12,591 nt of DNA, taken from NCBI GenBank assembly GCA_036378495.1, contig DASUWI010000001.1, positions 1 through 12,591 on the forward strand, written 5' to 3'. Under the pieces are notes generated by a model, which saw nothing but the letters and a program-made list of their open reading frames with translations, ran no database searches and was not told the origin of the DNA. This document shows positions 6,239 to 12,591 of this stretch, one piece after another. This stretch comes from JAFALX01 sp036378495 (GTDB lineage: Bacteria; Chloroflexota; Dormibacteria; Aeolococcales; Aeolococcaceae). The stretch's first letter is position 1, and each line of letters opens with the position of its first letter. The position numbers were made by a program, and so were the translations under genes.

Positions 6239-6739
6239 ATGAAACGCTACAGCCGTCGCCAGTTCCTGTTGCTCGGCACCGGTCTCAGCGCGGGCGCCAT
6301 CGGCGTGCTCATCTCCATCCCGGCGATCGGCTTCCTGCTCAGCCCGCTGTTCAGCAAGAAGACGTACACCTGGATCACGGTCGGTCCCATCGATCAGGTG
6401 CCGGTGGGTGTGCCCACGCCCCTCTACGCGAGCATGCCCAGCATCCAGGGCCCGCCCACCGAGCCACAGGTGCGGGCGGTCTACGTGGTGCGCCACGCCG
6501 ACGGCAGCACCAAGGTGCTCAGCAACATCTGCACCCACATGCAGTGCGACGTTCACTGGGACCAGCTGCTGCAGCAGTTCCTGTGTCCGTGTCACGGAGG
6601 GCTGTACGACATCAACGGCGTCAACGTCGGCGGACCGCCGCCGCAGCCGCTGCCGGAGTGGGTGCACCGCATCACCTACGACGCCGATACCGGACAGCAC
6701 GTGCTCGAGGTGCAGAACAGGCTCAATGAAAGCATCTGA
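6239..6739 (+). CDS. Rieske [2Fe-2S] protein
   Basis: The 166-aa protein begins with a twin-arginine motif (YSRRQFL, residues 4-10) and one hydrophobic segment (about 11-37), the usual uncleaved anchor of Tat-exported Rieske proteins. Both cluster boxes are intact: C98-T-H100-M-Q-C103 and C116-P-C118-H119. This gives two Cys and two His ligands and the C103/C118 disulfide pair. The Ser that follows in CPCHGS of bc1 proteins is Gly here (G121), while the nearby Tyr (Y123) is kept. Loss of that Ser hydrogen bond is known to lower cluster potential, which would suit a low-potential quinol such as menaquinol. The gene overlaps the cytochrome b start by 14 bases. It should take electrons from quinol at the cytochrome b outer site; its acceptor is not apparent. 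Confidence 0.95.
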   Translation: MKRYSRRQFLLLGTGLSAGAIGVLISIPAIGFLLSPLFSKKTYTWITVGPIDQVPVGVPTPLYASMPSIQGPPTEPQVRAVYVVRHADGSTKVLSNICTHMQCDVHWDQLLQQFLCPCHGGLYDINGVNVGGPPPQPLPEWVHRITYDADTGQHVLEVQNRLNESI

Positions 6740-7937
6740 GCGTAACCGCACCCGCGTGGGGCGGCCCGTGCAGCGCCGGCTGAAAGCGACCTACAGCTGG
6801 TTCGACGAGCGCACCGGTGCCACCGAGCTGCTGCACAAAGGCCTGTACGAAGCGGTGCCGTCGCGGGGGTCGTGGGCGTACACGCTGGGCAGCGCCACGC
6901 TCGTGCTCATCCTGCTGCAGGTCTTCACCGGCATCTTCCTGCTCCTCGACTTCACGCCATCGGTGGAGAGCGACTGGAACAGCCTCGACTACCTGCGCAC
7001 ATCGGATCCCTTCGGCAACTGGGTGCGCGGGCTCCACCTCTGGGGCGCGTACACGCTCATCCTGGTGATCGGGCTGCACATGATGCGGACCTTCTTGAGC
7101 GCAAGCTACAAGCGGCCCCGCGAGCTCAACTGGATCAGCGGCGCGGTCCTGTTCTTCCTGGTGCTCGGGCTGGCGATCACCGGGGCCATGCTGCCCTGGG
7201 ACCAGGCAGGCTACTGGACCACGGTGGTCGTCACCAACATCGTCCACTACTTCCCCCTCATCGGTGACGGGCTGCGGCAGCTGTGGCGTGGGGGCGACTT
7301 CGTGGGCCCGCTCACGCTCACCCGCACGTTTGCCATCCACGTGTGGGTGCTGCCGTTTCTCCTGCTCACCTTCATCGGCGCGCACATCTACCTGCTGCGG
7401 CGCCACGGCGAGTTCGGCGCGTGGATCAACTACGACACGGTCAGCGACAACCCCGACCGTGAGATTGGCGAGCGGGTGCGCCACGCCGAGCCGCCGTATC
7501 CCACGCGGCGCATCGAACGGCGATACGCGGCACCGCGCAAGACCGACGACTTCTTCCCCAACCAGCTGTTCAAGGACACGGTCGTGAGCCTCGGGCTGGT
7601 GCTGATCATCTTCGTGATGGGGCTGCTCTCGGGCGCTCCGCTCGATGCGCCCGCGGACTCGGCGACGCTCAGCTACGTGCCCACGCCGGAGTGGTTCTTC
7701 CTCCCGCTCGATCAGTTTCTGGTGCTCACGCCCCACAATCCGCTGATCGCGGTGGGGGTGTTTCTCATCGTCGGCGGCGGCGCGCTGGCGATGCTCTTGC
7801 TGCCGTTTCTCGACCGCTCTCGCGACCGCCGCCCCACGCGCCGTCCCGAGGTGCTGGTGCCGGTCATGCTGGTCGTCTTCATCGTCATCTTCATGGCGGT
7901 TCTCGGCGTCAACCGCCTGTACTCGCTGTCGCCGTGA
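6726..7937 (+). CDS. Cytochrome b (b6 type fused to a subunit-IV-like half)
   Basis: The 403-aa protein has a b6-like N-terminal half: YKRPRELNWISG, LPWDQAGYW, and heme ligands H104/H118 in helix B and H205/H220 in helix D. The 15-residue spacing in helix D is the b6/b6f value; mitochondrial-type cytochrome b has 14. The C-terminal half has three or four helices and a PEWFF version (321-325) of the quinol-oxidation motif PEWY. The Cys that anchors the extra heme in b6 (YCLG) is Thr here (T53), so that heme is probably not covalently held. The start at 6726 lies inside the Rieske gene; a longer upstream reading in this frame lies inside the Rieske gene and is rejected. It should oxidise quinol at the membrane outer face together with the Rieske protein. 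Its TGA overlaps the next GTG. Confidence 0.93.
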   Translation: MKASERNRTRVGRPVQRRLKATYSWFDERTGATELLHKGLYEAVPSRGSWAYTLGSATLVLILLQVFTGIFLLLDFTPSVESDWNSLDYLRTSDPFGNWVRGLHLWGAYTLILVIGLHMMRTFLSASYKRPRELNWISGAVLFFLVLGLAITGAMLPWDQAGYWTTVVVTNIVHYFPLIGDGLRQLWRGGDFVGPLTLTRTFAIHVWVLPFLLLTFIGAHIYLLRRHGEFGAWINYDTVSDNPDREIGERVRHAEPPYPTRRIERRYAAPRKTDDFFPNQLFKDTVVSLGLVLIIFVMGLLSGAPLDAPADSATLSYVPTPEWFFLPLDQFLVLTPHNPLIAVGVFLIVGGGALAMLLLPFLDRSRDRRPTRRPEVLVPVMLVVFIVIFMAVLGVNRLYSLSP

Positions 7938-9361
7938 TCGCGCTCACCCAGGTCGGCGGCAACCTGCTGACCAACGGATTGCTCGTCGCCGTGGTGGCGC
8001 TGGCACACGTGCAGATCGCGGCATTCCTCATCGGCGCGTCGACGCTGATGATCGTCAGCGAGTCCGTCTCGCTGGCGCGCCGCGATCGCGACCCGCGTCA
8101 CGATCGCCTTGCCCACGGCCTTATCAAGTCGTCGCTGTTCGTCTTCAGCTTCGGCGCAGCACTCGCCATCTTCTTCGTGCTGTTCGTGCTCTCCGGCGTG
8201 TGGGGCCGGTTCTTTGTCGACCTGAGCCGCATCACGTTCTGGTCGTTCTTCCTGGAAGCGATCACGTTCTTCGGCGAGGTCGTGCTCATCTACACGCTGT
8301 ACGCCAACTGGGATCGGCTCGACAACCACCGTCTCGGGCGCATCGGCCTGCTGGTCCTGCTGAACATCATGCAGTTCCTGCAGTTCTTCTGGATCGACGT
8401 GGTGGCGTCCTACATGCTCACGCCCAACGGCGGCGAGCTGAACTTTCTCAACCAGGTGCTCAACCCGACCAACCTGCCGCTCAGCCTGCACCGCGTCGTG
8501 GGCAACGTCGCCTGGGCGGGCGCGGCGGTGGCGCTGGTGGCCGGGTTCCGGTACCTGCGCGCGACGCGCAGGCTGGAGCGCACCTCGCGACTCTCGGGTG
8601 GCGCGCCGGCGCTGTCCGTCGGCGCGATGGCTGCCGGCAACGCCGGCGCCGAGCCGCCCGAGGCGGCGCAAGCGCGCTACTGGGACTGGGCCGGCCAGTG
8701 GGGCGCGATCTGGGCCATCGGGCTCTCACTCCTGCAACCCTTCCTCGGTTACAGCTACGCCAAGGAGATACAGCTGCACGCGTACCCATCGTGGTACTCG
8801 ATGATGTTCGGCGACCTGAGCAACGTGTTCCTGGTGCAGATCACGCTCCTGGGGCTCATCTTCGTCGCCGGCGCCTTGTACTTCTGGCGCCGCATGAAGG
8901 AGGCGGGCGCGCAGCACCACCGGCTGCAGGGCATCGTCGCTATCGGGCTCATCCTGGTGACGGCGTTCGCCGCGCTGCCGGCATGGTTCGCGCCCACGTA
9001 CGCCGACGCCGTCGCTGCTGCCGGCAACAAGCCCTTCTGGGAGGGCGGGCTGCTCAACCCCTTTGCGTACTTCATCCCCTACAAGGTGGGTGCCCTTTTC
9101 GCGCTGATGACGCTGGGTCTGTGGTCGCTGACGTCCTACCTGCGCGCGTACAGCCGCGGTCAGCTGCGCCCGGGTCTGGTGGGGCGTCGCACGCAGTTCA
9201 CGTTGCTCACGCTCGGTGTCGCGGTCAGCGTGATGATGATGGTGATGGGGGTGATCCGCGAGCATGCACGCCAGCCGTACCTCATCAACGGCGAGCTCAC
9301 CATCAACCAGCAGCAGATCACCAACAACAGCGCAAGCCCCGTGGGCGGCACGTCGCGATGA
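7934..9361 (+). CDS. CydA-superfamily membrane protein, second copy
   Basis: The 475-aa polytopic protein is a second, distinct cytochrome bd subunit I relative. H25 in LAHVQIAAFLIG corresponds to E. coli H19, H186 in LSLHRVVGNVAWAG to H186, and E108 and E115 (SFFLEAITFFGEVVL...NWDRL) to E99/E107. E443 with ARQPY (445-449) corresponds to E445 and GRQPW. So the residues around the high-spin hemes are better kept than in the first copy. The Q-loop is again missing (about 116 residues from H186 to the M393-like place, where Q302 seems aligned). It may therefore be an oxygen- or other-substrate-reducing subunit fed by a partner rather than by quinol directly. The GTG start overlaps the cytochrome b stop (GTGA); an upstream extension of the frame falls inside cytochrome b and is rejected. 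No CydB follows. Confidence 0.87.
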   Translation: MIALTQVGGNLLTNGLLVAVVALAHVQIAAFLIGASTLMIVSESVSLARRDRDPRHDRLAHGLIKSSLFVFSFGAALAIFFVLFVLSGVWGRFFVDLSRITFWSFFLEAITFFGEVVLIYTLYANWDRLDNHRLGRIGLLVLLNIMQFLQFFWIDVVASYMLTPNGGELNFLNQVLNPTNLPLSLHRVVGNVAWAGAAVALVAGFRYLRATRRLERTSRLSGGAPALSVGAMAAGNAGAEPPEAAQARYWDWAGQWGAIWAIGLSLLQPFLGYSYAKEIQLHAYPSWYSMMFGDLSNVFLVQITLLGLIFVAGALYFWRRMKEAGAQHHRLQGIVAIGLILVTAFAALPAWFAPTYADAVAAAGNKPFWEGGLLNPFAYFIPYKVGALFALMTLGLWSLTSYLRAYSRGQLRPGLVGRRTQFTLLTLGVAVSVMMMVMGVIREHARQPYLINGELTINQQQITNNSASPVGGTSR

Positions 9362-9816
9362 CCGCAGCGTCGCTGCCCGCCGGCAGCGCGGAGCGCGGCG
9401 CGCGCTCCGAGGTGGCGCTGCGCATCTTCGACGCACCCTCGGAGGAGCTGCTGCGCACGCTCAAGCCACCGTGGCCCCGCTCGCTGCGGCGGCTCTACGA
9501 GCTGCACGAGGCGGCAACGCCCGCCATCGATGTGCGCAAGGGTGTGGTGACGCTCGGCGCGGCGGTCGCCGCGCTCAGGGAGCAGATCGCCAACCGCCTC
9601 GGCGTGCTCACGTTCGTGGTGACCGCGCTCGAGGAGCTGGGCTGGGACGTGCGGCTCGAGGGCGAGGTGCTGCTCGCGGGCACGGATCTGACGCCGGCCG
9701 AGGCGCTGGTGCAGCTGGAGGACCATGGCATCGCCGGGCCCATGTGCGTCATCGCCGAGCTCGACGAGCTGGGGTGGCCGCTGATTCAGGCCGCCGGCGA
9801 GGCGCGGGGCGCCTGA
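9358..9816 (+). CDS. Orphan soluble protein, 152 aa
   Basis: No family is recognised. The protein has no membrane helix or signal peptide and is rich in Leu, Ala and Glu. A motif recurs: LEELGWDVRLEGE at about 91-103 and LDELGWPLIQAAGE at about 135-148, suggesting a small internal repeat. An N-terminal stretch LRTLKPPWPRSLRRLYELHE is amphipathic and basic and could touch the membrane surface or a partner. The ATG overlaps the stop of the second CydA-like gene (ATGA), so it is probably translated in step with it. One base separates its TGA from the next ATG. A cytosolic accessory or assembly role for the complex is a guess from position. Confidence 0.8.
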   Translation: MTAASLPAGSAERGARSEVALRIFDAPSEELLRTLKPPWPRSLRRLYELHEAATPAIDVRKGVVTLGAAVAALREQIANRLGVLTFVVTALEELGWDVRLEGEVLLAGTDLTPAEALVQLEDHGIAGPMCVIAELDELGWPLIQAAGEARGA

Positions 9817-9817
9817 G

Positions 9818-10174
9818 ATGGGGGCGCGCATCCTCGTCGCTGCCGACGCCCCAATGGTTGTGGGCATCCTTGGCCATAAGTTGCGCCGCGAGGGCCACGA
9901 TGTGGTGGCGGCATGCGGACGGGACGCGGCGCGGCGCGCGCTGGAGGCGTCGGCGTTCGATTGCTCTGTCTACGACGCCGATCTGCTCGAGGGGAGGGGG
10001 ATGGACGCCGCTCCGCCGTGCCCCTGGCTTGCCATCGTCGACGGGCGCGATCAGAGCGCGGCGCTGGGTGCCATGCACGCCGGGGCGGCCGGAATCGTCG
10101 CCACGCCGTTCAAGCCCACCGACGTGGCGGCGCAGGTGACCGCGTTGCTGTCGATGCTGCGAGTCCTCACATGA
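9818..10174 (+). CDS. Stand-alone degenerate response-regulator receiver domain
   Basis: The 118-aa protein has the CheY-like layout: ILVAAD at the N-terminus, a helix ending EGHDVVAA, D53 in FDCSVYDADLLEG at the phosphorylation site, and the conserved Lys in PFKP (K99). One of the two N-terminal acidic residues is lost (A9, with D10 kept) and the usual Thr/Ser switch aligns with V74. Metal binding and phospho-switching may be weakened. There is no output domain and no histidine kinase in the window. Its stop overlaps the next ATG (ATGA). It may be a phosphorylation-independent protein-interaction module acting on the neighbouring ABC ATPase or the respiratory complex; that role is inferred. 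Confidence 0.72.
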   Translation: MGARILVAADAPMVVGILGHKLRREGHDVVAACGRDAARRALEASAFDCSVYDADLLEGRGMDAAPPCPWLAIVDGRDQSAALGAMHAGAAGIVATPFKPTDVAAQVTALLSMLRVLT

Positions 10175-11193
10175 CGCTCGCGCCCGCGCGACCGCTGCCG
10201 CGAGCGCGGCGTGCGCCCGCCCCGGCTCACCCCGTGCTCGAGGCTGTCGAGGTCGAGCACCGCTTTCGCAACGGGCGGGGTGTGGGCCCGGTGTCGCTGA
10301 AAATCGCGGCTGGGGAGCGCGTGGCGCTGATGGGCCCGAACGGCGCCGGCAAGACCACACTGCTCGACCTGCTCGCCACCGCGGCGCGCCCGCGACGCGG
10401 CGAGGTGCGCTGGTACGGCAGCACGTCGCCGCGCAAGGCGCGCCGCCTGATCGGCACCGCGCCGGACACGGCGGTGGAGGAGGGGGGGCTCACGGCGCGT
10501 CAAGCCACCTTCTTCTGGTGCTGCCAGTGGGTGCCGCGCGCCAGCGCGGGCGGGCTCGTCGACGACGCGCTGCGCCGCTTCGGGCTCACCGCGGTGGCGG
10601 ACGACCGTGTGGCGTCGTTCTCGTTCGGCATGCGCCGCCGCCTGGCGCTGGCCCAGGCGCTGGTGCACGGCCCGCGCCTGGCGCTCCTCGATGAGCCCAC
10701 CGCCGGCCTCGATCCCGAGGGCGTGCGCGCGCTCGATGTGGCGCTGCTGGCCCGCACCCAGCGTGGACAGGCAACGGTCGTCGCCAGCAACGACTGCGAC
10801 TTCGTGGCCATGTCCTGCACGCGTGTGCTGTTCCTCGACGGCGGCCGGGTCATCCATGACGCCGCTCCCGACGCGCTGCTCGCCCAGGTGGGAGCCATCC
10901 GCGTCGCCGAGATCGAGGTGCGCGGCCGCGGCAGCCTCGACGCCGTGCGCAGCCTCGACGGTGTCGGTGAGGTGCACGCGGCCGGTGGACGCGTCAGCGT
11001 CGAGCTCCTCGATGAACGTGCGCTCGCGACGGTGGTCAGCACGGTCGACGCGGACGCCGGACTCGTCTCGCTGCGCGTGCACATCCCCGACCTCGACGAC
11101 GTCTTCACCGCGCTCACAGGACGCGGTCTCGGCGCCGGCGGCGATCCACGCCCTGTCCATTCGCGCGCGAGCCGCGGTCGGTGGCGGCGGTGA
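10171..11193 (+). CDS. ABC transporter ATP-binding protein
   Basis: The 340-aa protein is a single nucleotide-binding domain of the ABC-2 exporter (NatA/CcmA-like) kind. It has Walker A GPNGAGKT (55-62), a signature region FSFGM (150-154), Walker B ALLDEP (171-176) and D-loop AGLDP. The C-terminal region (about 245-315) ends IPDLDDVFTALTGR, as in the DUF4162-type extension. Two usual residues differ: the switch His is Asn (N207 in ASNDCD) and the Q-loop Gln is Asp (D99 in IGTAPD), so hydrolysis may be slow or altered. About 20 extra basic and proline-rich residues precede the domain. It overlaps both neighbours and pairs with the next permease. The substrate cannot be read from sequence; heme or another cofactor for the upstream complex is only a contextual possibility. 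Confidence 0.9.
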   Translation: MTLAPARPLPRARRAPAPAHPVLEAVEVEHRFRNGRGVGPVSLKIAAGERVALMGPNGAGKTTLLDLLATAARPRRGEVRWYGSTSPRKARRLIGTAPDTAVEEGGLTARQATFFWCCQWVPRASAGGLVDDALRRFGLTAVADDRVASFSFGMRRRLALAQALVHGPRLALLDEPTAGLDPEGVRALDVALLARTQRGQATVVASNDCDFVAMSCTRVLFLDGGRVIHDAAPDALLAQVGAIRVAEIEVRGRGSLDAVRSLDGVGEVHAAGGRVSVELLDERALATVVSTVDADAGLVSLRVHIPDLDDVFTALTGRGLGAGGDPRPVHSRASRGRWRR

Positions 11194-11942
11194 TGGTCCA
11201 GCGCATGGCGTCCGCACTGACGTTGCAGCGGCCGATGCCCGCCGGCATGTTCGTGCGCGAGCTGCTCGCCGCCGCCACGCGGCCACGCGCGCTGCTGCTC
11301 AAGATGTCGTTCCCGCTTGTCCTCATCCTGCCGCTCGTGATCGCGCACGCGCCCACGTTCTGGGCTGGGATGCTCCTCACCGTCCTCATCGCGATGATCG
11401 GTGCGGTGGGCGCGGGCATGACCGCGGCGCGTGCCCGCGAGGCCAGGCTCATGACGCGGCTCACGCTCACGCCGCGCGCGCCCTGGCGGCTCCTCTGCTC
11501 CTGGGTCGGCGCCGGCGCGCTGGTCGACTTCATGCAGCTGCTGCCGGCACTGGTGGTGCTGGTCGTGCTGTCGCCGACCACCGCCATGGCGGGCATCACG
11601 CTGCTCGTGGTCGTCGCCGCGGTGCTGGTGGTCGCCAACAGCCTGGGGTTCGCCGTGTCGGCGCTGGGAGGCGGCCCGGGTGAGGTGCTGCTCGACACCG
11701 TCGTGCTGCTGGCGCCGCTGCTGTTCCTCGGCGGCCTCTTCACCGGCGTCCCCGCGACCGGATGGCGGGCCACGGCCGCCGCCGTCGATCCGTTCGCGTA
11801 CGCCCACTCGGCGTTCATCGCCGCACTCGGCGGATCACCGGCGTACACCGGCGGCGCCGTGCTCGTCGCCGCGGCGCTCTCGGTGTGCGGCGGCATGCTG
11901 CTCGTGGCGCTCGCCGCGCCGGTGGTGCTGCGCCGCCGGTGA
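11193..11942 (+). CDS. ABC-2 type transporter permease
   Basis: The 249-aa protein has about six transmembrane helices, with a short cytoplasmic N-terminus (MFVRELLAAATRPRALLLK) typical of ABC-2/CcmB-like permeases and a closing LRRR. A cytoplasmic segment RAREARLMTRLTLTP after the second or third helix resembles the coupling region. The ATG at 11193 shares its A with the ATPase stop; GTG codons at 11181 and 11190 are possible alternative starts. With the ATPase it should form a two-plus-two exporter. The length is close to CcmB (about 220 aa), but no CcmC or other cytochrome c maturation genes are present, so it is named only at family level. Confidence 0.85.
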   Translation: MVQRMASALTLQRPMPAGMFVRELLAAATRPRALLLKMSFPLVLILPLVIAHAPTFWAGMLLTVLIAMIGAVGAGMTAARAREARLMTRLTLTPRAPWRLLCSWVGAGALVDFMQLLPALVVLVVLSPTTAMAGITLLVVVAAVLVVANSLGFAVSALGGGPGEVLLDTVVLLAPLLFLGGLFTGVPATGWRATAAAVDPFAYAHSAFIAALGGSPAYTGGAVLVAAALSVCGGMLLVALAAPVVLRRR

Positions 11943-12591
11943 GGCTGAAGCGCACCGCGCTCATCGCGTGTGGCCTGAGCGCCGTGATGACCGGATGCGC
12001 GAGCGGACCCGCCGCCCCGGCGGCGCTGCGCTTTCCCACGGCGACCACAGCACTGGCGAGCACGACGCTGTTCACGAGCCCGGACGGCGGCATCTACCAG
12101 AATCCCGACCCGCTGCGGCTGCTCATGGTCGTACGCCAGAGCGCCGCTCCGGTGATGCGCCAGCTCGGCTCCGGCGCGGGGTCGTGGCGCTCGCTGCAGC
12201 AGTTCGGTGACTTCACCTACGTCGCCATCGCCGTGACCAACCACGGGGCGGCCGGCTCCGATCCGCAGCTGAACAGCGCGCAGATCGCCAGCGACTTCGC
12301 GCCGCCGGGCACCGAGTCCGGTGCGCTGCGCCACTTCTACCACCCGATGTTTCCGCTCGCCATCCTGCGCGAGCAGAGCACCGACGTGCAGTGCGGCATG
12401 CACCTCGATCCAGGTCACAGCAGCATCGTGGTGCTGCTGTACCCGCCGGTCGGCGCAGCGGGAACCATCGTATGGGGGATGTATCAGACGTTTGCGCTGC
12501 GCGTGCCCTTCGGTGGCGGCGTGCCACCGGGTGCACAGGCGTGGCACGCGGCGGTGTGCACACCGCCGCAACCGCAGGCGCCGCCGCCATG
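11939..12591 (+). CDS. Putative lipoprotein, nearly complete at window edge
   Basis: A GTG overlapping the permease stop (GTGA) opens a frame with no stop for 217 codons to the window end. The N-terminus is a lipoprotein signal: basic VRLKR, a hydrophobic run, then the lipobox MTGC with C20 as the modified Cys. The mature part has a strand-rich character (FTYVAIAVTNHG, then SIVVLLYPP), reminiscent of immunoglobulin-like extracytoplasmic domains. It has Cys residues near DVQCGMH and AVCTPP that could form a disulfide, and a proline-rich end. No family is recognised. The last complete codon is CCA followed by TG; an A next would end it, and would put the closing ATG in the same ATGA overlap used upstream. 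Placement after the ABC pair suggests an outer-face partner of that transporter. Confidence 0.78.
   Translation, partial: MRLKRTALIACGLSAVMTGCASGPAAPAALRFPTATTALASTTLFTSPDGGIYQNPDPLRLLMVVRQSAAPVMRQLGSGAGSWRSLQQFGDFTYVAIAVTNHGAAGSDPQLNSAQIASDFAPPGTESGALRHFYHPMFPLAILREQSTDVQCGMHLDPGHSSIVVLLYPPVGAAGTIVWGMYQTFALRVPFGGGVPPGAQAWHAAVCTPPQPQAPPP

Noticed and set aside
6408..6725. Upstream extension of cytochrome b in its own frame
   Set aside because: The extension is Cys/Ser/Arg-rich shadow of the Rieske gene; the b6-like sequence begins after the ATG at 6726.
7691..7933. Upstream extension of the second CydA-like protein
   Set aside because: It lies inside cytochrome b in another frame and carries no CydA-like residues; the GTGA overlap at 7934 gives a natural start.
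11114..12571. A 485-codon minus-strand open frame opposite the permease and lipoprotein
   Set aside because: It is Ala/Ser/Arg-rich with no motif, and is opposed by a six-helix permease and a lipoprotein with a proper lipobox on the plus strand.

Overview
This is a high-GC bacterial window. It looks like an uncultured soil or sediment lineage such as Dormibacterota, Chloroflexota, an actinobacterial relative or a Rokubacteria/NC10-like group. That placement is a guess from GC content, GTG starts, a DUF433/DUF5615 module and the style of the respiratory genes. No marker gene is present that would fix the taxonomy.

Positions 1-1900 are accessory in character. The left edge holds imperfect tandem repeats resembling the end of an IS21-type insertion sequence, followed by a palindromic hairpin. 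Then come two small minus-strand ORFs (a two-helix membrane peptide and a Cys/His zinc-ribbon-like peptide). Next is a minus-strand DUF433 antitoxin / DUF5615 PIN-like toxin pair whose toxin is broken by a +1 frameshift.

Positions 1912-2727 hold a minus-strand protein with two PCP_red domains (the small domain at the C-terminus of the light-independent protochlorophyllide reductase B subunit) and a divergent intergenic region. From 2728 to the right edge there is one tightly packed plus-strand operon, in which most neighbours overlap by 1-14 bases. Its order is: a 668-aa protein with two UspA domains, three PCP_red domains and a rubredoxin-like Cys4 site; a CydA-like membrane protein; an 85-aa two-helix membrane protein; a Rieske protein; a b6-type cytochrome b fused to a subunit-IV-like half; a second CydA-like protein; a soluble orphan; a degenerate response-regulator receiver; an ABC ATPase; an ABC-2 type permease; and a lipoprotein that runs to the window edge. 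The last three bases are ATG and could start a further coupled gene.

Taken together, the operon looks like a non-canonical quinol-oxidising respiratory complex. Cytochrome b6 and the Rieske protein are encoded with two divergent members of the cytochrome bd subunit I superfamily. Both CydA-like proteins lack the quinol-binding Q-loop, and there is no CydB, cytochrome c1/f or other c-type cytochrome in view. The two divergently transcribed proteins beside it share PCP_red domains and a Cys-Pro-Val-His motif, and may be soluble regulatory or redox partners. The ABC transporter and lipoprotein may serve assembly or cofactor handling. These functional links are inference; the domain identities are read from sequence motifs.
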